From contig JAFLTE010000003.1 in the NCBI GenBank assembly GCA_022510565.1, positions 62,001 to 126,000 on the forward strand: a DNA stretch of 64,000 bases, given 5' to 3'. Under the pieces are notes generated by a model. It saw nothing but the letters and a program-made list of their open reading frames with translations. It was not told where the DNA came from and ran no database searches. Position numbers and translations under genes: made by a program. This document shows positions 1-9,665 of the stretch, piece by piece; positions within the stretch are counted from its first letter, which is position 1; every line of letters starts with the position of its first letter. The DNA comes from Lachnospiraceae bacterium. GTDB taxonomy: Bacteria; Bacillota; Clostridia; Lachnospirales; Lachnospiraceae.

Positions 1-2
1 AA

Positions 3-98
3 TTTGAGAATGAAGATGTACCGTGGGAGATGATGGAGAATTATATAGCACAGGTGAAACAGTTGGATTTAACGTTTTTTGAAACGATGCGACCATGA
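3..98 (+). CDS. C-terminal end of a truncated CDS of unknown function
   Basis: Open frame from the window edge (FENEDVPWEMMENYIAQVKQLDLTFFETMRP*). Confidence 0.5.
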   Translation, partial: FENEDVPWEMMENYIAQVKQLDLTFFETMRP

Positions 99-141
99 TG
101 GTATTCAGCTTGCCGTAAATGATTTGAAACGGAGGTATAAC

Positions 142-1074
142 ATGAAAATCGCAGTAATCGGACCCGGAGCCATGGGGCTTTTATATGGCGCGAAGCTTTC
201 GCAGTGTGCCGAGGTTGTCTTGGTTGGAAATAACGCAGAACATATCAAAGGAATCAATGACAACGGTATTACGCTGATAAGAGATGCAAAAGAGGCAGTA
301 TATCATGTTCCGACGGTTTTAAGCGGACAGATAGACGAATCGGCAGACATGGTAATTCTGTTTACGAAAGCATATTTGACCGAGGCGGCATTAGAACAAA
401 ACAGAGCCCTACTTGGTCCGCACACCGTGCTTCTTACCCTGCAGAACGGTGCGGGACATGAAGAAGTGCTGAGTAAATTTACGGATAGAAAGCATATTCT
501 GATTGGAACGACAGCCCAGGGAAGCTATCGGGAAAACGCCCATACGATTGTAAACAGTGGACTGGGTGATACCGCAATCGGGGCAATATCCGATAACTTT
601 GCCGGAACAGAAGAAATTATCGGGATAGAAGAAATCAGAGAGGTTTTTGAAAAGTCCGGTTTTCCATGCATAATCAGTGATAATATCAAACAGACGGTGT
701 GGAATAAGCTGATGATAAACGCCTCCTCCAGTGTGCTTTCCGGTGTACTTGGGGTTAATCAAGGATATGTGGTGGAAAACAACTACGCGTGGGGGATTTG
801 TAAGGATTTGATTCGGGAAATCTGTGAGACCGCCGCAGGGGAGGGTTGTTCTTTTGATGTAGGGGAACAGACAGAACGTATTGCGAGCCATCTAAAGAAT
901 GCACCCGGCGGATATACAAGCATCTATGCGGACCTTAAGAACGGCAGGAAGACGGAAGTGGATTATATAAGCGGCGCTGTAGTAAAGGCCGCCGAGAAAC
1001 AGGGAAATACAGTGCCGACACAGGCATTGATGGTACGCATGGTTCATGCAATGGAAGAAAGGGAGAGATTATGA
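142..1074 (+). CDS. Ketopantoate reductase (PanE/ApbA) family protein
   Basis: N-terminal Rossmann motif MKIAVIGPGAMGLLYGAKL; GGAGG RBS at 131 favours start 142 over the 79 ORF start. Confidence 0.85.
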   Translation: MKIAVIGPGAMGLLYGAKLSQCAEVVLVGNNAEHIKGINDNGITLIRDAKEAVYHVPTVLSGQIDESADMVILFTKAYLTEAALEQNRALLGPHTVLLTLQNGAGHEEVLSKFTDRKHILIGTTAQGSYRENAHTIVNSGLGDTAIGAISDNFAGTEEIIGIEEIREVFEKSGFPCIISDNIKQTVWNKLMINASSSVLSGVLGVNQGYVVENNYAWGICKDLIREICETAAGEGCSFDVGEQTERIASHLKNAPGGYTSIYADLKNGRKTEVDYISGAVVKAAEKQGNTVPTQALMVRMVHAMEERERL

Positions 1075-2219
1075 TTAAGACAGCGGTAATCGGAGTAGGA
1101 AATATGGGAAGCAAATATGCCTCATTAATTCAGGATGGTCTGATTCAGGGCATGGAATTAAGCGCCATTACCAGAGTGCGCGGTACATACAGAGAGATGC
1201 TTCTTCCGTCTATTGAGGCGGGTATTCCCGTATATGAGACTGCGGATGAGCTTTTCCGTGCGGTGGAAAATAAAGAGTTATCGATAGATGCCGTTGTGAT
1301 TGCAACGCCTCACTATGCTCATGAGGAGTTGGCAGTCAGAGCTTTTCGGAACGGATTACATGTGCTGTGCGATAAGCCGTCGGGCGTATACAGCAGGCAG
1401 GCGAGAAACATGGAAGATGAAGCCGAGAAATCGGGCAAAGTATTCGGCATGGTGTTTAATCAGAGAACGCTTCCGATTCATATGCAGCTGCATGAGTTGG
1501 TAAACAGCGGGAAATACGGTGCACTAAAAAGGGTAAACTGGGTTGTCACGAACTGGTACAGACCGGAGCAATATTATACTTCCAGTGCTTGGCGTGCAAC
1601 ATGGGAGCAGGACGGCGGTGGTGTCTTGTTGAACCAGTGCCCGCACAATCTGGACCTGCTGCAGTGGATATGCGGAATGCCGGTCAACGTTCAGGGATTT
1701 TGTATAGAGGGACACTTCCATGATATTGAAGTGGAGGATGATGTGACGGCATATTTTGAGTGGGAAAATGGTGCGACGGGCACATTTATCACCTCTACCG
1801 GAGATGCACCCGGCATAAACCGTTTGGAAATATCACTGGAGGAGGCCATGCTTGTCTGTGAAAACGGGAAATTAAGGATTGGGGAACTTGCTCAGGAGAT
1901 GGGTGGTAAAGAGGCAGATTACCGCAAAAGTTCCAATGATTATTTTAAAAAGATAAAAGGAACATGGACAGAAATTACGCCCGTAAAGGAAGATAAGCCA
2001 TACGAAAAAGTTCTGCAGGGCTTCGCCGATGAATGTATGGGAAGCGGTAAATGCGTAGCACAGGGTGCGGAGGGCAGAAAGAGCCTGCTTCTTTCCAATG
2101 CGATTTATTTGTCTTCATGGGAGAGAAGGATGGTGAAACTTCCGGAAATCGGAACCGATGAAGAAGTTGAGTTTGAGGGTCTGTTTGAAGCGTGGTTAAG
2201 TAAGAAAAGGAGCAAATAA
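1071..2219 (+). CDS. Gfo/Idh/MocA family oxidoreductase
   Basis: Rossmann GVGNMG; VIATPHYAHEE; LCDKPSG motif; overlaps the preceding stop by 4 nt. Confidence 0.9.
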   Translation: MIKTAVIGVGNMGSKYASLIQDGLIQGMELSAITRVRGTYREMLLPSIEAGIPVYETADELFRAVENKELSIDAVVIATPHYAHEELAVRAFRNGLHVLCDKPSGVYSRQARNMEDEAEKSGKVFGMVFNQRTLPIHMQLHELVNSGKYGALKRVNWVVTNWYRPEQYYTSSAWRATWEQDGGGVLLNQCPHNLDLLQWICGMPVNVQGFCIEGHFHDIEVEDDVTAYFEWENGATGTFITSTGDAPGINRLEISLEEAMLVCENGKLRIGELAQEMGGKEADYRKSSNDYFKKIKGTWTEITPVKEDKPYEKVLQGFADECMGSGKCVAQGAEGRKSLLLSNAIYLSSWERRMVKLPEIGTDEEVEFEGLFEAWLSKKRSK

Positions 2220-3320
2220 ATGGATAAGATAAAATTCGTTATTGTTGGCTCCGGATGGCGTTCTTTATATTATGTCAGAGTGGCTAAAGCATTGCCGGAG
2301 ATTTTTGAACTGTGCGCAATGTATTGCAGGACAGAAGAAAAAGCGCAAAAAATCGCCGAAGAACATCTTATCCACACGACTACGTCCATAGAAGAGTGTG
2401 AGAGTTATAAACCGGATTTTGTTGTGGTTGTTGTGAATAAGGCATCTATCGCTGAGGTCAGTATGGAATGGATGCGGCGTGGATTTACCGTGCTGTGTGA
2501 GACACCGGCAGCCATGGATGTGGAAACTCTTAATAAACTGTGGGATATGCATAATCAGGGTTACAAGCTCGTCGTTGCGGAGCAGTATACGAGTTATCCC
2601 GAATACAGCGCTTTATTGAAGGTCGTTGACAGGAATATAATCGGTGAACCTGACTGCCTGAATATTTCTCTTGCACATGAATATCATGGAGCAAGCCTTA
2701 TGAGAGCACTTTTAAATGTGACGCCGGATATAGATTTTACGGTGTCAGCCAAAACTTATCAATTTCCCACGACTGAGACCTTGACGCGATACGATTCATA
2801 TAAGGACGGCAGAATTGCGGATAAGAAGAGGACTGTTGCGACATTTGAGTTTGCAAACGGGAAGGTTGCGTTGTATGATTTTGATTCGGAGCAGTACCGC
2901 TCTCCAATCAGGAAGAATACGCTGAAGCTGCAGGGAAGCCGTGGGGAAATCATCGACCGTACGGTGTATTATCTGGATGATAACAATGAATCCATCATAT
3001 CGGAAATTCGAGTGGAGAAAAGAGGGATTGAAACGGAGTATGAGAATCCAAATCTGCACTATATCGAGGAAGTTACCGATGTGCACTTTGAGGATGACAG
3101 GGTGTATACTCCGGAATTCGGGTTGTGTGGTCTTGCGCAGGACGAAACGGCGGTTGCCTCATTGATGAAGCGCACTGCAGAATATTCTCGAGGATATACG
3201 GCAGAACCGTATCCGTTAAAGGATGCGCTCCAAGATGCTTACATGGCAATCTTACTGCGGGAAGCGGATGCATCCCAAAGTGAAGTGAGCAGTGCGAAGC
3301 AGGCTTGGCATGAGTTGTAA
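2220..3320 (+). CDS. Gfo/Idh/MocA family oxidoreductase (second, divergent paralog)
   Basis: IVGSGWRSLYYVRVAKALP, CETPAAMD; starts immediately after the preceding stop. Confidence 0.8.
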   Translation: MDKIKFVIVGSGWRSLYYVRVAKALPEIFELCAMYCRTEEKAQKIAEEHLIHTTTSIEECESYKPDFVVVVVNKASIAEVSMEWMRRGFTVLCETPAAMDVETLNKLWDMHNQGYKLVVAEQYTSYPEYSALLKVVDRNIIGEPDCLNISLAHEYHGASLMRALLNVTPDIDFTVSAKTYQFPTTETLTRYDSYKDGRIADKKRTVATFEFANGKVALYDFDSEQYRSPIRKNTLKLQGSRGEIIDRTVYYLDDNNESIISEIRVEKRGIETEYENPNLHYIEEVTDVHFEDDRVYTPEFGLCGLAQDETAVASLMKRTAEYSRGYTAEPYPLKDALQDAYMAILLREADASQSEVSSAKQAWHEL

Positions 3321-3381
3321 ATACACTTTATATAGGATTTGAAGGTTTGGTATCATCATTTAAAATGTTGCGGAGGATAAT

Positions 3382-3996
3382 ATGGATATAAAGATACAGG
3401 CTCTTGATTCTGGTATGGCACTACAGTATGTTGATTTTTTTGAAAACAGAGCTTTTAGCGATGGAAATATCAATAAAGGCTGCTATTGCGTGTGGCATCA
3501 CTGGACAGAAAAGCATGAGTATGAAAGAAGCTTACTTCCGGCAGAAGAAAGACCTTCTGTTAAAAGAAATTATGCTATTGATTTGATTGAACAAGACAGA
3601 CTGCATGGATTTGTTGCGTGGCATGAAAATAAAATCATAGGGTTTTGTAATGCTGATTTAAAGAATAATTATTTTCGAATGAGTAAGGAGAAAAATCCGG
3701 ACAGTTGGACCGGCATCGACAATAATAATAAAGTTATGGCTATTGTGTGCTTTACGATTGACCCTAATTACAGAGGCAAAGGAATTGCCAAAAAGCTTTT
3801 GAGTTATGCATGTGATTTTGCAAGCCATAATGGATATGATTATATAGAATCATACCCTTCGGACGGAGAATTCAATCCTAATCTTTGTTGCGGAAATCGG
3901 TCTATGTATGAATCGCAGGGGTTTACAATTATCAATGTAAGTGATGGTATAGTGGCAAGGAAGCAGGTGAATGGCTGTGAAGAACATAATGTATAG
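3382..3996 (+). CDS. GNAT family N-acetyltransferase
   Basis: Acetyl-CoA loop motif IDPNYRGKGIAKKLL. Confidence 0.85.
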   Translation: MDIKIQALDSGMALQYVDFFENRAFSDGNINKGCYCVWHHWTEKHEYERSLLPAEERPSVKRNYAIDLIEQDRLHGFVAWHENKIIGFCNADLKNNYFRMSKEKNPDSWTGIDNNNKVMAIVCFTIDPNYRGKGIAKKLLSYACDFASHNGYDYIESYPSDGEFNPNLCCGNRSMYESQGFTIINVSDGIVARKQVNGCEEHNV

Positions 3997-5410
3997 ACTC
4001 AAAATAGGAATAACATTTAATATAATTACTATACTGGCCGGATGTGCGGGTCATACGGATGCTGCGGACATTTCGCATAATCAGGATAGCGCGCAGGTTG
4101 AACAGACTGCATATCAGAAAGCTACAGCACAGGGAACTGCAGACCGGAGACTTGCGGACCGGAACCCCGCAGATTCAGAGTCTGTGTTTCATGCTGATTT
4201 CGTGTACGGCAGTTATATCTATGAAATATGGGATGAAGAGACCGGGCCCTATGCGGTGATAACCGGAGTGACGAAGGCTTATTCTGTTTACTCCGGGAGT
4301 ACCTGGCTTACGGTTCCGGACGCAGTTTATGCGGAATGGGGCATGCTTCCGGTAAAAGAAGTTGGTTCCTATGCCTTTGAGAATATGGAGCTTGAGTCTG
4401 TAGTAATCCCGGCGACGGTGGAACGCATCGGAGAGGGAGCCTTCCGGTGGAATAAGGATCTGAGCGAAGTCCTTTTTCGCAATTCCTCGTGCGTGATTGG
4501 CGAAGATGCCTTTGCAGGATGCGGCGATCCCCTTTACGTCTATTATGAAGAGATCCCGGAAGATAGCGAAAATTTGGTGAAAAATTATGCGGAGGCAAAC
4601 GGTTTCCTTACAGTTGAGAATATTCCTTTCACAGAGATAGTTAAGGAGCCGATTGTTCACTATTACGAAGAACCGATACATCTGACACCGAGAGTGGAAG
4701 ATTTTTTCTATGGGGAGTATGCGGATGATGAGAATTTCTGCAGCTTTGAATATGCGGAAGGAGCTACCGACTTTGGATGGAGTGAGTGGCATGTTCCCTG
4801 TGGGGAATTCTGCGTGGGGTCGATGGAGAGCAATATGACGGCCTCATCCACTCTGACATCGTCCGATGACAGATATGCGGTAGAGAATCTGCGCCGTTTG
4901 ACCAGAAATGACACTTTGTATAATGGTGTGGCATGGGCAGAAGGTGTGGAAGGTTCCGGAATCGGCGAATATATCACTTATGATACCCGTAAAAGTTGGA
5001 TTTTCAGAACTGTTAATGATTTATGGGATATGCGTAATTATGCCGGATATTTCGATAGGGATAAAACCGATTATCCGACTGATGCTTACGGGTATCCCTA
5101 CGATGGCTACATGAGATATCTGGAAGTGTGCGTGGTGAACGGATATGCGAAGAATGAGCAGACGTGGGAGGAGAACGGACGCGTCAAGACACTTCTCATG
5201 TATGTGGAGGATCAGCCTTACGCCTATCTGGAATTGGAGGATATCTGGAAGCCGCAGTATTTTGAACTGCCTAAGGGCGATATTCTTGCGGCGGACGGCG
5301 GGGAAATCTCTTTCCGGTTTGAGATAGTGGATGTGTACCCCGGAACGAAGTATGAGGACACGTGCCTGACAGGGCTGGAATTGGAGTTTTCAGGTCGGTC
5401 CGGGCATTAA
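3971..5410 (+). CDS. Putative lipoprotein with BspA-type leucine-rich-repeat segment; start may be 3989
   Basis: Lipobox-like ITILAGCAG; LRR_5-like VGSYAFENMELESVVIPATVERIGEGAFRWNKDLSEV. Confidence 0.7.
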   Translation: MAVKNIMYRLKIGITFNIITILAGCAGHTDAADISHNQDSAQVEQTAYQKATAQGTADRRLADRNPADSESVFHADFVYGSYIYEIWDEETGPYAVITGVTKAYSVYSGSTWLTVPDAVYAEWGMLPVKEVGSYAFENMELESVVIPATVERIGEGAFRWNKDLSEVLFRNSSCVIGEDAFAGCGDPLYVYYEEIPEDSENLVKNYAEANGFLTVENIPFTEIVKEPIVHYYEEPIHLTPRVEDFFYGEYADDENFCSFEYAEGATDFGWSEWHVPCGEFCVGSMESNMTASSTLTSSDDRYAVENLRRLTRNDTLYNGVAWAEGVEGSGIGEYITYDTRKSWIFRTVNDLWDMRNYAGYFDRDKTDYPTDAYGYPYDGYMRYLEVCVVNGYAKNEQTWEENGRVKTLLMYVEDQPYAYLELEDIWKPQYFELPKGDILAADGGEISFRFEIVDVYPGTKYEDTCLTGLELEFSGRSGH

Positions 5411-5424
5411 TTCCTATATTTTCC

Positions 5425-5454
5425 TTGACTGAAAAAACGAACACAGTATATACT
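5425..5454 (+). promoter_or_regulatory. Putative promoter of mazEF-like operon (TTGACT-N18-TATACT) with palindrome AGTATATACT over the -10
   Basis: Direct sequence match to -35/-10 consensus; perfect 10-nt palindrome 5445-5454. Confidence 0.6.
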
Positions 5455-5478
5455 ATGTATAAACAAGGAGGCGGTGGT

Positions 5479-5724
5479 ATGATTGCTCAGGTAAAAACAT
5501 GGGGTAATAGTCAGGGGATCAGATTGTCCAAAGAATTGCTTGCACTGGCAGGAATTCAAAATAATGACTTTCTTAATATTGAATTGGTTGATGGAAACAT
5601 TGTACTTAAGAAAGCTGCGCAACAGCATCGTACTTTAGAAGAACGCGCAAAGGAATATGGAGGAAAGCTCGGTCCATATGAAGAATTTGACTGGGGAGAG
5701 CCTTTAGGTCGGGAAAGGTGGTAA
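5479..5724 (+). CDS. AbrB/MazE-like antitoxin
   Basis: MIAQVKTWGNSQGIRLSKELLALAGI (swapped-hairpin AbrB motif); RBS AAGGAGG upstream of 5479; C-terminal FDWGEPLGRERW. Confidence 0.85.
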   Translation: MIAQVKTWGNSQGIRLSKELLALAGIQNNDFLNIELVDGNIVLKKAAQQHRTLEERAKEYGGKLGPYEEFDWGEPLGRERW

Positions 5725-5727
5725 AAT

Positions 5728-6024
5728 ATGACAATAGAGCAGGGCGATATTCTTTCTGTTGAAAATATGAAAGGGAGCTTTCTTGTTGTCAGCAAGAATT
5801 TTTTTAATACCACTGAACAAGCTGTATTATGCCCGATCGTTCAAGATACATTCCGTGACCCTTTACATATAGAGATAGAAGCAAATGATGTGTGCGGTAT
5901 TGTAATGTGCGAGCAGATGAGACTGTTGGATTTACGCTATAGAGGATATAGAAAGATTGGTCGGATTCAGTATTCCGATATAATAAATATAACAGATGCG
6001 ATTCAAAGTATTTTTGATTATTAG
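5728..6024 (+). CDS. PemK/MazF-like toxin
   Basis: GDILSVENMKGSFLVVSKNFFNTTEQAVLCPIV resembles the MazF N-terminal pattern; directly follows the antitoxin. Confidence 0.75.
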   Translation: MTIEQGDILSVENMKGSFLVVSKNFFNTTEQAVLCPIVQDTFRDPLHIEIEANDVCGIVMCEQMRLLDLRYRGYRKIGRIQYSDIINITDAIQSIFDY

Positions 6025-6057
6025 TATTTATATTTTATAGAATAAGGAGGACTAGAC

Positions 6058-6588
6058 ATGAGTGATGCATTAAGCGTAATCGCACAAAGGAGTTCCACCC
6101 GTGGTTACACGGAGCAAAAACTGACCAAAGAGGAACTGAACAAACTGCTTTTAGCCGGTTTACAGGCACCGACAGCCGCCAATAAACAGGAAATCCACAT
6201 TACCGTAGTGGATGGTGACAATCCGATTCTTGCGGAGATGGAAGAATTGAAAAATCAACTGAGAGATATTCAGAATCCGCCGAGCAATTTTTATTACGGT
6301 GCGCCTACCGTGCTGTTTATAAGCGCAGACGCGGAGTATTACTGGAGTAGGTTAGATGCAGGGATTGCAGTGGAAAATATTGCTATTGCAGCAGAAGGCA
6401 TGGGGCTTGGCAGCTTGATTATCGGCTGTGTTAAAGATGCACTGTCGGGAGAGAAGAAAGCGTATTTTGCGGATGCTTTAAAGTTCCCGTCAGGCTATCA
6501 GTATGAAATAGCAATCGCGGTCGGTTATAAGGCGACGAGCAAGGAACCTCATGAATTTGATATGGAGAAGCAAGTGTCATATCTGTAA
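6058..6588 (+). CDS. Nitroreductase family protein
   Basis: AQRSSTRGYTEQKLTKEEL...GLQAPTAANKQE; GMGLGSLIIG. Confidence 0.85.
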   Translation: MSDALSVIAQRSSTRGYTEQKLTKEELNKLLLAGLQAPTAANKQEIHITVVDGDNPILAEMEELKNQLRDIQNPPSNFYYGAPTVLFISADAEYYWSRLDAGIAVENIAIAAEGMGLGSLIIGCVKDALSGEKKAYFADALKFPSGYQYEIAIAVGYKATSKEPHEFDMEKQVSYL

Positions 6589-6654
6589 AGGATATTCTTG
6601 CTGTTGATAATAGGAAGAGGAGATTTCTTGTTTCTATAAAACGGAGGGGTTAAT

Positions 6655-7185
6655 ATGAATGAAGTATTAAATGCGATTGCAAAGAGAAGTTCCACTCGTG
6701 CCTACACGGAGCAGAAACTTACAGATGAAGAGCTTAACAGTCTGATTTTAGCCGGTTTACAGGCACCCACATCAGGCAATGAGCAGGAAATTCATATCAC
6801 AGTACTGGATGGGAGCAATCCGATTCTCGCTGAAATAGAAGAAGAGAAGAATAAAAGTATGGGACTTTACAATCCGCAGAATAATTTCTATTGTGGTGCA
6901 CCGACTGTGCTGATGCTTAGCGGGGATGCATCATTTTATTGGAGCAAGGTAGATGCGGGCATTGCGGCGGAAAATATAGCTATCGCAGCAGAAAGTATGG
7001 GTCTTGGAAGCCTTATCGTAGGCTGTATCAAGGATGCGATGTATGGCGAAAAGAAAGCGTATTTTGAAAATGCTTTGAAGTTCCCGGCAGGCTATGAGTA
7101 CGAAATATCTATTGCGTTGGGTCATAAGGCACTCGAGAAAGAACCGCATGAGTTTGATGAGGAAAAGCTTGTGACATATTTGTAA
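6655..7185 (+). CDS. Nitroreductase family protein (tandem paralog)
   Basis: High similarity along its whole length to 6058..6588. Confidence 0.85.
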   Translation: MNEVLNAIAKRSSTRAYTEQKLTDEELNSLILAGLQAPTSGNEQEIHITVLDGSNPILAEIEEEKNKSMGLYNPQNNFYCGAPTVLMLSGDASFYWSKVDAGIAAENIAIAAESMGLGSLIVGCIKDAMYGEKKAYFENALKFPAGYEYEISIALGHKALEKEPHEFDEEKLVTYL

Positions 7186-7240
7186 GTAAGATACATTAAA
7201 ATAAAGTGTTCGGAATGCGGTAAAGCAGATGTTGACTAAG

Positions 7241-7286
7241 AATAGTCGTCCTAAATCAGATAGGTGTAGGACGGCTATTTCTTTTT
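7241..7286 (+). terminator. Intrinsic terminator
   Basis: AATAGTCGTCCTA / TAGGACGGCTATT stem followed by a T-rich tract. Confidence 0.75.
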
Positions 7287-7372
7287 GGATTGACTTAATA
7301 AAATAAGTTCTATATAATTAGAATGGAACGGGTGTTCGGAAACGGGATGGCATATTAAAGGAGATACCCATA

Positions 7373-7930
7373 ATGAACGTACTGCTTACCTCATGCGGAT
7401 TAGAAACAAACAAGATTGAAGAGACCTTTCTGGGAATGCTGCCCAAGGCACCTGCGGAGTGCAGGGCAATCTTTATTCCTACGGCTGCAAACTCACCGGA
7501 TGCCGTCGATGTGCTCCCTAAATGTCTGGAGGATTTGCTTAAGTGTGGCATCATACGGGATAACATATTTGTGTATGATTTGTATGATGAGATAGAGGGA
7601 GATATCTGTAAGGAATATGACATCATATATTTATGCGGTGGTTCTCCGTCATATCTTTTAAGGCGAATTAATGAACGGGGATTCCAAGAGAAATTGGATG
7701 CCTTTATCAAAGCCGGCGGCGTAGTACTCGGAGTAAGCGCCGGAAGTATGATCTTCGCAGCTAATATGCCTGATAATCTTGGTCTCTTACAATGTGCGCT
7801 GGACGTTCACTGCAGTGAGAATATGCGGGAAAAACCGGGCTCTTACCCAAGAGACAGAAAGGAACGGATAAAACTGGGTAACAGTCAGGCTATCGTATTT
7901 AAAGACGATTCTATGGTGGTTTTTGAGTAA
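7373..7930 (+). CDS. Peptidase E-like (S51, class I glutamine amidotransferase fold)
   Basis: LCGGSPSYLLRR; nucleophile elbow GVSAGSMIF. Confidence 0.8.
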   Translation: MNVLLTSCGLETNKIEETFLGMLPKAPAECRAIFIPTAANSPDAVDVLPKCLEDLLKCGIIRDNIFVYDLYDEIEGDICKEYDIIYLCGGSPSYLLRRINERGFQEKLDAFIKAGGVVLGVSAGSMIFAANMPDNLGLLQCALDVHCSENMREKPGSYPRDRKERIKLGNSQAIVFKDDSMVVFE

Positions 7931-8064
7931 GTATCTGCCCAGCCTGGGCAGGTAAGAATAACGAGGAAAAGCATAAATACGATTGAGAATTATTAAAAAA
8001 TATGATACTGTTATATATAACTACAAATATAATTGTAAAATTTTAAGTAAGGAGGAACCAAAGA

Positions 8065-9510
8065 ATGCAGGCAAAAAAATACGATGTAAAGAAATTAATT
8101 AAAGAAGCATATGGGCCGGATATCTGGCAGGAACATGTAGTCGATGATCTGATGAAATTCTGGGATAAGGAAGAGATTACGGATATGACGGATGGTCTTT
8201 TCCCCACATATATCACCAACGATGGCAAACGACTGCCCAAGGAAAAAGATAAATGGCCTGAAGAGTTTAAAGCTGCGATTGCAGATAAGGATACAAAGGG
8301 ATTGGTTGATCCGGATAACAATTACATACGTGCACACTCCCGTCTTACCTATGCTTTTGGTATTGCTTTCCACATGACGGGCGAACCTCATTATCTTGAG
8401 ATTTGCCGAAAGGGTGCCCTGGCTCTTTTGGATGCGTTTGACGGTAATTACGGAATGCATGTTACGAGAGAAGTTGAGAGTGGAAAGTGGGATGCGGATT
8501 ATAGATTGCGTACCAGTCAGGATCTCGCCTATGGTATGACCGGACTGGGAATGTATTATTTTCTGACACATGACAAGACCGTCTTATTTAAAATGCTTCA
8601 GTATAAGGACTTTATATTCCGAGTGTACATGGACGAGGGTAGAGGATATCTGACTTGGAAACCCAGGCATATGAAGGATCCTGAAGTACAGATCGTGGCG
8701 CAGCTTGATCAGCTCTATGCTTATATGCTGATGGTAACACCATCCCTGCCTGAGCCGTATCAGACGGAATGGAAGAAGGATATGAAGCGGATTGTGGATA
8801 TTCTTATCACGCAGTTCTACAGTGAAGAGTATGGTTTCTTCTGGGGAGTTGACAGCGAAGCCCACTCTCAGCAGCTTGGTACGGATCACACGGATTTTGG
8901 TCATTCGATTAAGACGTTTTGGGTAATCTTAAAGGTTGGCGAACTTCTCGGGGAGCCATATTATATTAATTTTGCCAGACCTAAAATTCATAGGATTCTC
9001 GAGGAAGCCTATATTGAGGAAACAGGTTCATGGGCGAGACGATTTGACGAGAAAGGAGAACTTGATATTGATAAAGAGTGGTGGATTCTGGCGGAACTTG
9101 ATCAGGCATGTGAGATTCTTGCCCTCAACGATCCGTCTTACTACCGTTATTTGAACAATACCCACAAGTACTGGTTTGAAAAGATGGTAGACAAAGAGCA
9201 TGGCGAAATCTGGCACTTTGTGGATGGTAAGACAGATGAGCCTATCCTACGTTACCCGAAAGCGCATAATTGGAAGACATCACTGCACAGCTTTGAGCAT
9301 GCACTCTTTGGCTATATGACATCGAGCCGGATAAAAAAGAAGCCGTTTAAACTTTACTATGCAATACCAGAGTGGGAGAGAGCATCCCATTGGACTCTGG
9401 CACCATACATGTTCTGCGGAAATGTGACTGCCACCGGAAGAGGAGAGAAACTTAGCTTTATGCCGGACGGAAATCAGGTTAATGAAATAACATTTGACTC
9501 ACTACACTAG
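8065..9510 (+). CDS. AGE (N-acylglucosamine 2-epimerase) family protein
   Basis: Alpha/alpha-barrel style sequence; KAHNWKTSLHSFEHALFGYM C-terminal motif. Confidence 0.75.
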   Translation: MQAKKYDVKKLIKEAYGPDIWQEHVVDDLMKFWDKEEITDMTDGLFPTYITNDGKRLPKEKDKWPEEFKAAIADKDTKGLVDPDNNYIRAHSRLTYAFGIAFHMTGEPHYLEICRKGALALLDAFDGNYGMHVTREVESGKWDADYRLRTSQDLAYGMTGLGMYYFLTHDKTVLFKMLQYKDFIFRVYMDEGRGYLTWKPRHMKDPEVQIVAQLDQLYAYMLMVTPSLPEPYQTEWKKDMKRIVDILITQFYSEEYGFFWGVDSEAHSQQLGTDHTDFGHSIKTFWVILKVGELLGEPYYINFARPKIHRILEEAYIEETGSWARRFDEKGELDIDKEWWILAELDQACEILALNDPSYYRYLNNTHKYWFEKMVDKEHGEIWHFVDGKTDEPILRYPKAHNWKTSLHSFEHALFGYMTSSRIKKKPFKLYYAIPEWERASHWTLAPYMFCGNVTATGRGEKLSFMPDGNQVNEITFDSLH

Positions 9511-9540
9511 AAATAAATAATCGTATGGATATGATTTGAA

Positions 9541-9584
9541 CGCAAAACTTCCTATGTGAGAATGTAGGAAGTTTTGCGTTTTCC
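9541..9584 (+). terminator. Intrinsic terminator
   Basis: CGCAAAACTTCCTA / TAGGAAGTTTTGCG perfect stem then TTTTCC. Confidence 0.75.
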
Positions 9585-9665
9585 GATAACGAAATGAGAT
9601 GACACCGCAAGGAGATGTATAGTATAATCAGAATACAATACGTTTATTATTAGGAGGTAACTTTC

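Noticed and set aside
4175-4792. 205-aa minus-strand ORF
   Set aside because: Antisense to the LRR lipoprotein; no RBS or recognisable domain.
7935-7951. Palindrome CTGCCCAGCCTGGGCAG after the peptidase E-like gene
   Set aside because: Compact hairpin but no T-tract and no other supporting context; too little evidence to call a terminator or operator.
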